Shown here one piece after another: positions 1 through 7,738 of a stretch of DNA of 64,000 bases (its first letter is position 1; each line of letters opens with the position of its first letter). Location: assembly GCA_964580965.1 (NCBI GenBank), contig CAZOLZ010000003.1, positions 1-64,000 on the forward strand. The letters run 5' to 3'. Made by a program: the position numbers and the translations under genes. The notes under the pieces were generated by a model that was given only the letters and a program-made list of their open reading frames with translations, was not told the DNA's origin and did no database searches. This stretch comes from CAIUKX01 sp964580965. GTDB lineage: Bacteria; Bacteroidota; Bacteroidia; Flavobacteriales_D; Crocinitomicaceae.

Positions 1-1
1 A

Positions 2-75
2 AACGGCATACAACAATGTGTATAGTGCATAGCACCCTTCGGGATGCTACGACACTATACACTGACCGTTGTCTG
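2..75. repeat. attC-like imperfect hairpin at the left edge
   Basis: A long inverted repeat. GTGTATAGTG (18-27) pairs with CACTATACAC (53-62). TAGCA (30-34) pairs with TGCTA (45-49), and CCC (35-37) with GGG (41-43) around a TTC loop. Outside an internal loop, ACAAC (10-14) pairs with GTTGT (68-72), or alternatively AACGG (2-6) with CCGTT (66-70). Two paired boxes separated by an unpaired spacer, with a GTT-type outer core, resemble integron attC sites. The outer box does not fit the strict core GTTRRRY. No T-run follows, so it is not an obvious terminator. An integron role is inference. Confidence 0.45.
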
Positions 76-95
76 TATTTGAATAAAAACATAAA

Positions 96-551
96 TTGAT
101 ATTTAAACAATATAAAAGAGAATATAAATCGAGACTTATTGAAATCTTTAAGTCGAATTGCCCAAAATATTTTGACGCGAAGGATGAAGTTGATTTCATA
201 GATTTTCTAGAGAAATATACTGATGAAAATTACCTTGTTGTCTTCAGGGATAATGAAATTATTGGGTGTGGTGGTCACTACACTAAAGATACTGCATATG
301 GAATTGCTTGGGTAATGTTTGAAAGAAATTCAATTGGGAGCAAGCAACTATTGAACGTTTGTGATGCGTTCTTTTCTGAAATTCTTAATAGAATTCTAGA
401 AGAAGGTAAAGGTTTTGATATTTATATAAACACAACTCAACTCTTAGAGAAACTATTTAACAGGTATGGATTCAAAACATTTCAAATCATTGAGGATGGA
501 TTCGGAGATGGGTTAAATGAACTTAAGATGAAGAAAACAAACAAAAAATAA
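96..551 (+). CDS. GNAT-family N-acetyltransferase
   Basis: Predicted 151-residue acetyltransferase of the GNAT fold, which moves an acetyl group from acetyl-CoA to an amine; the substrate cannot be read from sequence. The N-terminal helix region, the strand with VVFRDNEIIGCGGHY (about residues 48-62), the central IAWVMFERNSIGSKQLL stretch in the acetyl-CoA loop position, and the late LFNRYGFKTF motif follow the family order. The start is TTG at 96; no ATG lies near it. The gene stands alone between an attC-like hairpin (2-75) and hemA, with a 280-base gap downstream and no clear promoter, which fits a captured cassette. The family call is fairly sure; the cassette idea is not. Confidence 0.7.
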   Translation: MIFKQYKREYKSRLIEIFKSNCPKYFDAKDEVDFIDFLEKYTDENYLVVFRDNEIIGCGGHYTKDTAYGIAWVMFERNSIGSKQLLNVCDAFFSEILNRILEEGKGFDIYINTTQLLEKLFNRYGFKTFQIIEDGFGDGLNELKMKKTNKK

Positions 552-802
552 CTCAATTTGCATTAAAATATGTTCTAAAAATAACTTAAATCTAAATCAT
601 GATTCTTATCATATTTTTTGAATAAAAAATAATATTTAACCATAAAGTTTAGAACTCTAAACCCCCTAAAAACCTCAATTACAATCACTTTTAAGCAATC
701 CTTAATCTTAAGTAACAAATGTAGTCGCTCTGACTTTAATTTATAATCATTCTAAATAAATAGCTGTGACATTTCTATGACAAAACGAAAACAGTTGAAA
801 GT

Positions 803-810
803 TAAATTTG
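803..810 (+). promoter_or_regulatory. Candidate -7 box for hemA
   Basis: TAAATTTG matches the Bacteroidetes -7 consensus TAnnTTTG. It lies 23 bases before the GTG at 834 and inside the longer reading frame that begins at 777, so if it is used transcription starts after 777 and the GTG start is favoured. No good TTG -33 element is seen. Confidence 0.35.
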
Positions 811-833
811 TGTTAACTAAAAGACGGAAAAAA

Positions 834-2060
834 GTGCTAAACAATTTTCATATAATAGCTTTTACGCACAGAAATTTAGGGGTTTCTGAAATTGGAAAAT
901 TACATATTGAAGCTGATAATCAGCAAGAGTCATTAACCAATTTAAAGACAGAACTACAATTAGATGAACTAATGTTTTTGTCAACTTGTAATCGTGTCGA
1001 ATTTATCTTTGTTACTGAAAAAACACCCGACTTTCACTTTTTACAAGCTTTCTTCAAAACACTTTATCCGAGCTTTACAACAGAGCAAGTTGATTACTAT
1101 GCTCAAAATGCTGACACTTTTCATAAAATTAATGCTGTTGAGCACATGTTGAATGTTGCTTCATCGATTGACTCAATGGTTATAGGTGAACGTGAAATCA
1201 TTACTCAAGTTCGTAATGCATTTGATGCTTCGAAAAAAATGCAATTGGTTGGGGACTTTATCCGGCTTGTTATTCGACAAACAATTGAAACTGCGAAGAA
1301 AGTGTATACGGAAACTAATATTGCAACTAAACCTGTTTCAGTTGTATCATTAGCTTACCATAAGTTACGCGACATGAACATCAAAATGGATGCGCGAATA
1401 TTAATTGTTGGTGCAGGGGTGACAAATACAAACATGAGTCGCTTCTTAAAAAAACATGGATTTAAAAAGTTTGTTGTTTTTAATAGAACATTCAAAAAAG
1501 CACAAAATTTAGCTAACGACTTAAACGGAAAAGCACTTCCTTTAGAAGAGTTACAAAATTATAATGGTGGTTTTGATGTGATTATTACTTGTACAGGTTC
1601 TGAAGGTCACCTGATTACTCCCGAAATTTACCAACAATTATTACAAGGTGAAAAAGAACGTAAAGTCGTAATTGACATTGCTTTACCGCAAGATCTAGAT
1701 CCACGTATTAAAGAAACAGAAAATGTAACACACATTTCTGTCGAGGTATTGCAACAAATATCTAATCAAAATTTAAAAGAACGTACTAAAGAAATTCAAT
1801 GTGTTGAAGAAATTATTTCAGAAGCAGTTTATAATTTCAAACATTTAAATAAAGTAAGGTCTGTTGAAATTGCAATGCGTGAAGTTCCTCAAAAAGTTAA
1901 GGAAATCAAGCAAGTTGCTATGAAAGAAGTTTTCAAAAATGAACTAGAATCATTAGACGAAAATTCGAAAGAAGTATTAGATAAAATCATTGGTTACATG
2001 GAGAAAAAATATATTAGTGGACCAATGTTATTAGCAAAAGAAATTCTATTAAAAAAATAA
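834..2060 (+). CDS. hemA: Glutamyl-tRNA reductase
   Basis: Reduces glutamyl-tRNA(Glu) with NADPH to glutamate-1-semialdehyde, the first committed step of tetrapyrrole synthesis by the C5 route. The catalytic motif STCNRVEF places the nucleophilic cysteine at residue 52. VIGEREI and the Rossmann motif ILIVGAG (about residue 190) follow, then the helical dimerisation tail. I chose GTG at 834 (408 residues, beginning VLNNFHIIAFTHR with V read as Met) over ATG at 777. The extra 19 residues are almost all basic and unlike the family, and a -7 box lies inside them. First gene of hemA-hemC-hemD, with 5 bases to hemC. Confidence 0.93.
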   Translation: MLNNFHIIAFTHRNLGVSEIGKLHIEADNQQESLTNLKTELQLDELMFLSTCNRVEFIFVTEKTPDFHFLQAFFKTLYPSFTTEQVDYYAQNADTFHKINAVEHMLNVASSIDSMVIGEREIITQVRNAFDASKKMQLVGDFIRLVIRQTIETAKKVYTETNIATKPVSVVSLAYHKLRDMNIKMDARILIVGAGVTNTNMSRFLKKHGFKKFVVFNRTFKKAQNLANDLNGKALPLEELQNYNGGFDVIITCTGSEGHLITPEIYQQLLQGEKERKVVIDIALPQDLDPRIKETENVTHISVEVLQQISNQNLKERTKEIQCVEEIISEAVYNFKHLNKVRSVEIAMREVPQKVKEIKQVAMKEVFKNELESLDENSKEVLDKIIGYMEKKYISGPMLLAKEILLKK

Positions 2061-2065
2061 ACTGT

Positions 2066-2962
2066 ATGCAACACATCGTGATTGGATCAAGAGGAAGTGA
2101 CTTAGCTTTATGGCAAGCAAACCATGTAAAATCTCAATTAGAAAATATCGGTTGCTCAGTTGAAATCAAAATTATCGTTACACAAGGAGATGCAATTCAA
2201 CATTTAAGTTTCGATAAATTAGAAGGAAAAGGTTTCTTTACCAAAGAAATAGAAAAAGAATTATTAGAAGGTACAATTGATTTAGCTGTTCACTCTCACA
2301 AAGATTTAGAAACAAATCCTCCAAAAGGTTTAGTGATTGCAGCTGTTTCTGAAAGAGAAAATCCTGCAGATTTATTATTGATTGCAAAAAGTGCAGTTGA
2401 TACTTCTAAGGAGTGGAAATTAAAAGAAGGTGCAATTGTTGGAACATCTTCTGCTCGTAGAAAATCACAAGTAATGCGTTTCAGAAATGATGTTGAAATC
2501 AAAGATTTGAGAGGCAATGTTCCAACGCGTATTGATAAATTAAGAAAAGGTGGTTACGATGCTATTTTATTAGCAAAAGCTGGTGTGGATCGTTTGAAAA
2601 TCAACTTATCAGAATTTGAAGTGATTGAAATGGATCCAACCTCATTTGTTCCTGCACCAGCTCAAGGTGTGTTAGGCTTACAAGTAAGAGAAGGTGACCA
2701 AGCTATTTTTGATACGATTCACAAATTAAATAATTCAACAATTGAAAACCGTATCGGTATCGAACGTAAAGTGTTGAACTTGATGGACGGTGGTTGTCAA
2801 TTACCTTTAGGTGTTTATTGTGACGAAAACAATAGTGTTTTTGTTTCATATTCAGATGATTGGACAACTGGGTCCGTATGGCAAAAATACGATGCTAACA
2901 GTCAAGATAACATTGCTGAGTTTATCGTAAAAGACATTACAGCTAAAACGCAAAATGCATAA
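2066..2962 (+). CDS. hemC: Porphobilinogen deaminase (hydroxymethylbilane synthase)
   Basis: Joins four porphobilinogen units into hydroxymethylbilane in the cytosol. The N-terminal GSRGSDLALWQA motif, the TQGD and SHKDLET active-site segments, and the GTSSARR arginine motif are present. Cys244 in DGGCQLPLG is the attachment site of the dipyrromethane cofactor. At 298 residues it is close to the usual family length of about 310. It lies 5 bases after hemA and overlaps hemD by 8 bases, so the three are very likely one transcript. Nothing unusual is seen. Confidence 0.95.
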   Translation: MQHIVIGSRGSDLALWQANHVKSQLENIGCSVEIKIIVTQGDAIQHLSFDKLEGKGFFTKEIEKELLEGTIDLAVHSHKDLETNPPKGLVIAAVSERENPADLLLIAKSAVDTSKEWKLKEGAIVGTSSARRKSQVMRFRNDVEIKDLRGNVPTRIDKLRKGGYDAILLAKAGVDRLKINLSEFEVIEMDPTSFVPAPAQGVLGLQVREGDQAIFDTIHKLNNSTIENRIGIERKVLNLMDGGCQLPLGVYCDENNSVFVSYSDDWTTGSVWQKYDANSQDNIAEFIVKDITAKTQNA

Positions 2963-3626
2963 GCAATCGCTTTTTATTTCTCGTAATCATAATGAAATCA
3001 ATCGTTTAATTGAATTTTGTTCAGCTCATAAAATCGATATAATCTCTCATTCTTTCTTATCATTTGAACAAGTTATATGTTCCATTAAAGAACCTTACGA
3101 AGCCATATTTTTTGGAAGTCCAAGAGCAGTAAAGTTTTTCTTTTCACAACAACATTTAGCTGAAAATTGTACAATAATTGGCTGTATTGGTGAGTTAACA
3201 GCTGAAAGTTTAAGAGCAATAGGAATTGAACCTACATTCGTTGGTCATCAAGCAGGAAACCCAACAGATGTTGGTGAAAAATTTAATCAACTTGTTGGTT
3301 TAAAAAGGGTTTTATTTCCACAAGCAGAAAAATCAAATCGTTCGGTTTCTTCATTATTCCCAAAAACTCAACTTGAAGAAGTTACGTGTTATAAAACAAA
3401 TATAAATTCTATCGAAATACCTAACTGTGATTACTATGTTTTCACAAGTCCTTCCAATGTTGAAGGATTTTTAAAATCGAATGTCATACCGATTAATGCT
3501 TCTGTAATTGCTTGGGGAAAAACAACTGCAAAATTTTTAGTTGGAAAAGGAATAGTTGTTGATTACACTATGAAAGAAGCAAAAGAAGAAGAGGTTTTAA
3601 ATTGGATTGAAAATGATAAAAAGTAA
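2955..3626 (+). CDS. hemD: Uroporphyrinogen-III synthase
   Basis: Predicted to close hydroxymethylbilane to uroporphyrinogen III with inversion of ring D. The family is poorly conserved in sequence. The 223-residue length, the two alternating alpha/beta halves, the FFGSPRAVKFFF segment (about residue 55) and the later YVFTSPSNVEGFL motif (about residue 160) agree with HemD. The 8-base overlap with hemC is the strongest support. hemB and hemE are not in this window. Convergent with the DUF3108 gene, with 19 bases between the stops. Confidence 0.88.
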   Translation: MHKQSLFISRNHNEINRLIEFCSAHKIDIISHSFLSFEQVICSIKEPYEAIFFGSPRAVKFFFSQQHLAENCTIIGCIGELTAESLRAIGIEPTFVGHQAGNPTDVGEKFNQLVGLKRVLFPQAEKSNRSVSSLFPKTQLEEVTCYKTNINSIEIPNCDYYVFTSPSNVEGFLKSNVIPINASVIAWGKTTAKFLVGKGIVVDYTMKEAKEEEVLNWIENDKK

Positions 3627-3645
3627 GATTTCAAAGGATCATCTC

Positions 3646-4440
3646 CTATCTTTTTTCTAGTTTGCTACTTAAAGGATTTTTCAACCCACTCCATTCAACA
3701 AGATGCATTTTGATGGAACCAACTGGTATTTTCGCTTTTACTAATATTGGAATATGGTTATCATCACTTGTTACCCAGAAATTCACATCACTTTCATCTT
3801 GGAATAAACGTCCTGTTTGAATGACAGGAACAAATTTCATGCATTTAAATTTCCCTTTTCGAATGTGAATTACTTCTTCCCCAACATACTTGATTTTAAG
3901 TGGAAAAATTTCTTCATCCATAAAACAATTGAATTCGAATATATCATTGACCTTAATGTTTGAAAAATTTAATGTTCTAGCATAGTAAAACGAAGAAAGC
4001 ATATCTTGAATACCGATAGGAACTTTAAATTCTTTCCCCTCAGCAGTTTTCACCTTACTTTTTTCATGTTGAAAAGTATAATCTTGATTGATTAAATACC
4101 CCCCTTCATCAACCCTTCTTACAAACTGCCATGGAAAAACACCTTTCTTATCGATGTAGCTTTCATAAACATCGTAAACCTTAAAAAATGAATTAAAGCC
4201 TCCTAAAGTCCTTCCTATTCCTTTAACATGAATTAATTCGCGATTGTTTCCCCTTTTACTAGATTTGTTTACCTCTAAGGTTGCTTCTCCAGCATCAATA
4301 AAACCATACGAAATTAAATATCGTAGGTTCTCTCCTGGCTGAAACGATTTATTTAATGTTGATGGTAATGAAACCATAACACTACTAGAAAGACTTAAAG
4401 CTAAAAACACAAAAAGTGAAAGGTAAACCAACTTTTTCAT
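3646..4440 (-). CDS. DUF3108 domain protein, exported
   Basis: 264-residue protein with an N-terminal signal sequence (hydrophobic core about residues 4-22). A DUF3108 domain follows, recognised from FQPGENLRYLISYGFIDAGEATLEV-like spacing near residues 33-57 and by the repeated strand pattern up to about residue 245. DUF3108 proteins are periplasmic beta-rich proteins of unsettled function in many Gram-negative bacteria. The gene precedes nothing on its own strand and lies 52 bases after the peptide-binding lipoprotein gene, so the two may share a transcript. Family call by recognition; function unknown. Confidence 0.75.
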   Translation of the reverse strand: MKKLVYLSLFVFLALSLSSSVMVSLPSTLNKSFQPGENLRYLISYGFIDAGEATLEVNKSSKRGNNRELIHVKGIGRTLGGFNSFFKVYDVYESYIDKKGVFPWQFVRRVDEGGYLINQDYTFQHEKSKVKTAEGKEFKVPIGIQDMLSSFYYARTLNFSNIKVNDIFEFNCFMDEEIFPLKIKYVGEEVIHIRKGKFKCMKFVPVIQTGRLFQDESDVNFWVTSDDNHIPILVKAKIPVGSIKMHLVEWSGLKNPLSSKLEKR

Positions 4441-4492
4441 AACACTTTGATTTAAGATTACAATGATGATAAACCAAAGGATATGCCAAGAT

Positions 4493-6235
4493 TTAACTTT
4501 TTTGTTTCATTTTTTGTTGAAACTCTTCTTTAGTCCACTCCTTCTTATACACTCTTGTAAGATTAAAGAAGAATAACGGATTAAAATATAGATTTCGTAC
4601 ATTTGAGTATACAATTCCGTAGTCCCCTTTATACCAGATTGGAATAATTGGTGGATTTTTCATTAGTTCAACTTCTGCTTTTTCAAAGTAATTAATTTGA
4701 TCGATCACCTTGTCTGATTGTTTCGCTAATTCAAAATACTTGTCAAATTCAGGGTTCAAATACCTCGATTTGTTGATTACAGATAATTTGTTAGGATCAT
4801 TTGGTAAAGCTTGGCCATAAAAGTTAAATAAAAATGTTTCTGGGCTAATGTAATCAGCTGCCCAACCATTTCTTGCAATCTGGAAATTTCCTTTTTCACT
4901 ATCATTCTCCAATTGCTCGAAACTTGATGCGTCCAAATTAACATTGATACCAAGAACAGACTTAATTTGTTTTGCAAATTCATCCGCAACAGCAGCATGA
5001 AGATCACTAATGTTTAACCTTAGTGTAACTGTTCCAAAACCTTTACCATTTGGATAACCAGCTTCTGCTAATAATTTTCTTGCTTTCTCAGGATTAAAAG
5101 AATAACTAACACGCTTCACATCTTCAAAATCATAGCCTTTAAATGCATTTTCTATCGGTGGAACGATTCCATAATGTCCCACGTCAGCATATTGGTTTCT
5201 TAATATTTCACCTCCTATTTTTTGCTTATCAATCGCATAATTAAATGCTTTTCTAACCTTCTCGTTCTTAAAACGCTCATCTTTTAGATTAAAATAATAA
5301 TAATGAGTTGTCAGAATTGGGTTGTTGTGTAAAACTAGCAGAGGAGGATTAGAGTTAAAATCAGAAATTCTTCCTTCTAACATTTCTGTAATTTTCGTTG
5401 CCGGTAGTCCACGAATTAAATCTAATTTTTTTGTTTGAAAGCGATCAAACTGTTTTGTCTTATTCGATTCAATTACAAACTCAACTGAATCTAAATATGG
5501 TAGAGCATTCCCTTGATCATCCTTAAGGTAATATTCATTATTTTTTGTTAAAAGAATTGAACTAGGTTCTCCTTTAATAAATTCTCTAAACAAAAAAGGA
5601 CCTGTCCCAATCATATCTTGTTCTAATCCTTCGCTAATGATTTTTGCAGGTAAAATAGCACAAGAAATATTAGCTAATTTATTTAAAAAGTTATGGTCTT
5701 TTTCTGTCAGTTGAAAAGTTATCGTGTTTTTATCTACAATTAAACCTTCTATTGATTCGGTTTTACCTTCATTGAAAGCTTTTGCTCCTAATAAATATTT
5801 ACCTAAAACAAATGTAAATGCTGTTCCTGGAGTACCAACCTCACCATTTGAACACATGTACTCTATTGATTTTTGAATATCAGATGTCTTTAATGTTCTA
5901 TCTCTTTCTGATCTAAAAACTTTATGCGGATGAAACTTAACATCTTTTCGAATCGTAAACTTATAAGTCAATCCATCTGAACTGACTTCCCAATCGGTTG
6001 CTAACTGAGGTTTTACTGATAAATCTTTTGGGTCAAGTGAAACCAAGCCTTCCATCACTTGGCTTAATACGTTTGCTGAATATACATCACTTACATCCCT
6101 CGAAATATATGTAAACGGCTCGTTATCAACAGAAAGAGTTAATTTTCCGCCTGCATTTTCAAATTGTTTGACATTTTTTGTATTACAAGCTGTAAATGTT
6201 AAAGCAACAAGAAATAAAGAAAATAAAAATCTCAT
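4493..6235 (-). CDS. ABC transporter solute-binding lipoprotein, family 5 (peptide/nickel type)
   Basis: 580 residues with a lipoprotein signal (hydrophobic stretch ending TFTAC, acylated Cys at about residue 17). The body is a family 5 extracellular solute-binding protein as in DppA/OppA: VSSDGLTYKFTIRKDVKFH (about residues 103-121), DIQKSIEYM, the GTGPFLF motif, NEKVRKAFNYAIDK and AEAGYPNGKGF. These bind oligopeptides or similar ligands for an ABC importer. No permease or ATPase genes lie beside it, so it either works with a transporter encoded elsewhere or acts alone. The family is sure; the ligand is not known. Confidence 0.88.
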   Translation of the reverse strand: MRFLFSLFLVALTFTACNTKNVKQFENAGGKLTLSVDNEPFTYISRDVSDVYSANVLSQVMEGLVSLDPKDLSVKPQLATDWEVSSDGLTYKFTIRKDVKFHPHKVFRSERDRTLKTSDIQKSIEYMCSNGEVGTPGTAFTFVLGKYLLGAKAFNEGKTESIEGLIVDKNTITFQLTEKDHNFLNKLANISCAILPAKIISEGLEQDMIGTGPFLFREFIKGEPSSILLTKNNEYYLKDDQGNALPYLDSVEFVIESNKTKQFDRFQTKKLDLIRGLPATKITEMLEGRISDFNSNPPLLVLHNNPILTTHYYYFNLKDERFKNEKVRKAFNYAIDKQKIGGEILRNQYADVGHYGIVPPIENAFKGYDFEDVKRVSYSFNPEKARKLLAEAGYPNGKGFGTVTLRLNISDLHAAVADEFAKQIKSVLGINVNLDASSFEQLENDSEKGNFQIARNGWAADYISPETFLFNFYGQALPNDPNKLSVINKSRYLNPEFDKYFELAKQSDKVIDQINYFEKAEVELMKNPPIIPIWYKGDYGIVYSNVRNLYFNPLFFFNLTRVYKKEWTKEEFQQKMKQKS

Positions 6236-6340
6236 AAATTATCAGTTTAAATTTTTTAGAATGGATAAATACCAAATTATAATTTAAAGTTTGCTAAATA
6301 TACGATGAAAATTAAAAAGTGTTTCTTTTATTGAGTTTTT

Positions 6341-7615
6341 TTAATCTAAATCTTTCATCAAAATTCTTGCTGTCTCTTTTGATTTTTGTTCAATAATAAC
6401 TTCTTTTTGATTTAATACCCTTTCTAATGTTGGTTGATCATAATGTCTAATCGTTACCATCTCTAGATTTTCTTGAAATGAAACTGCATAGGTAGACTTA
6501 AACTTCGCCAATAAGTTGTCTAAGTCGATTTTGTCTCGATCTAATACAACTGAAAAACTTAGTGCTGAGTTCTGCATCAAATTAATTTTAGCATTTAATT
6601 CCGCTAATTTTTTAAAAATATCACTCAAATTTTCTTCAACAATGAATGAAAAATCTTTTGGTGTTAGTGATAAATACAATTGATTCATTTTGAAAATGAA
6701 AGAAGGAGTTTTATTGTCAAATTCTGTTAATTCTTGAACCACTGTCCCGTTTGAACCTGGATCAATAAATGACTTTACATATAAAGGAATCCCTTTATTT
6801 TGAAGGGGTTTAATTGTTTTTGGATGAATTACAGTAGCTCCATAATAAGCTAACTCAATTGCTTCTTTGAAAGAGATTTTATCTAATTTAACTGTATTGT
6901 CAAACCATTTAGGATCAGCATTTAACATCCCTGGTACATCTTTCCAAATCGTTACATTATCAGCATTAAGGCAATAAGCAAAAATACCAGCAGTGTAATC
7001 AGACCCTTCACGACCTAAAGTAGTTGTAAAGCCCTCAGAGGTATGCCCAATAAAACCTTGTGTAATAATTACATTTTTAGTTTCTAATTGTTTTCCGATA
7101 GATTGATTTATTAAGTTATTTGTTGTATCCCAATCTACTAGTCCTTCACGATACGTATTATCCGTTCGGATTAATTTACGTGCATCTGCCCAATCAACGC
7201 TATTCCCTTTATTTTCAAGAAAAGCTGCTATAATCATAGTTGAAAGTACTTCCCCTAAAGAAACTATTTGATCATATTCAAAATTAAAATTGAAAGATAA
7301 GGGAGAATCTATTTTTTTTGATAGCTTGTTGAATGTGGTATCAATCACTTGATAGATGTAATGGTTTTCACCTTGAATTAATTCTTGAATTATTTCAAGG
7401 TGAAACTTTTTACGTTCGTTTACTAGAGTTTCAAATGTAGATTTGTCTTTCTTCCACAGTGCTGATAAAATTTCTTCCATCGCATTAGTTGTTTTGCCCA
7501 TTGCGGAAATCACAACAACAATCTTTTCACCTTCAAATAAAGTTAAAATACGCTCTACATTTCTAACTGCAGATGCATCTTTAACAGAAGCCCCACCAAA
7601 TTTAAATACCCTCAT
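6341..7615 (-). CDS. lysC: Aspartate kinase
   Basis: Phosphorylates aspartate to beta-aspartyl phosphate, the entry step for lysine, threonine, methionine and diaminopimelate. The N-terminal KFGGAS (residues 5-10), TTLGREGSDYTA and the later HPKTIKPLQNKGIPLYV motif are typical. The C-terminal third carries the ACT-type regulatory region, so feedback control is likely. The protein is monofunctional at 424 residues, with no homoserine dehydrogenase domain. An upstream-extended frame to 7669 exists, but residues before MRVFKFGG are not family-like and a -7 box at 7635-7642 lies inside them, so ATG at 7615 is chosen. Divergent from aspS. Confidence 0.93.
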   Translation of the reverse strand: MRVFKFGGASVKDASAVRNVERILTLFEGEKIVVVISAMGKTTNAMEEILSALWKKDKSTFETLVNERKKFHLEIIQELIQGENHYIYQVIDTTFNKLSKKIDSPLSFNFNFEYDQIVSLGEVLSTMIIAAFLENKGNSVDWADARKLIRTDNTYREGLVDWDTTNNLINQSIGKQLETKNVIITQGFIGHTSEGFTTTLGREGSDYTAGIFAYCLNADNVTIWKDVPGMLNADPKWFDNTVKLDKISFKEAIELAYYGATVIHPKTIKPLQNKGIPLYVKSFIDPGSNGTVVQELTEFDNKTPSFIFKMNQLYLSLTPKDFSFIVEENLSDIFKKLAELNAKINLMQNSALSFSVVLDRDKIDLDNLLAKFKSTYAVSFQENLEMVTIRHYDQPTLERVLNQKEVIIEQKSKETARILMKDLD

Positions 7616-7634
7616 TTTATATTTGTATATGGTA

Positions 7635-7642
7635 CAAAAATA
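7635..7642 (-). promoter_or_regulatory. Candidate -7 box for lysC
   Basis: On the minus strand this reads TATTTTTG, matching TAnnTTTG, 19 bases upstream of the lysC ATG. It decides against the longer reading frame. The intergenic stretch also holds the aspS box at 7713-7720, so the two genes have back-to-back promoters. Confidence 0.5.
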
Positions 7643-7712
7643 AGTGAAATCTACAACATTTAAATCCAATAAATAAATTCATTATCTTTTATTTTTTTCG
7701 AGCCTTAATGCT

Positions 7713-7720
7713 TATTTTTG
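7713..7720 (+). promoter_or_regulatory. Candidate -7 box for aspS
   Basis: TATTTTTG, a match to TAnnTTTG, 18 bases before the aspS ATG at 7739. It overlaps the TTG at 7718 that would give a longer frame, which argues for the ATG. No TTG -33 element at the right distance is seen. Confidence 0.5.
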
Positions 7721-7738
7721 TATTTAAAATTGAACAAA

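Noticed and set aside
2..75. Left-edge hairpin as a rho-independent terminator
   Set aside because: No T-run follows the stem on either strand, and an internal loop interrupts it.
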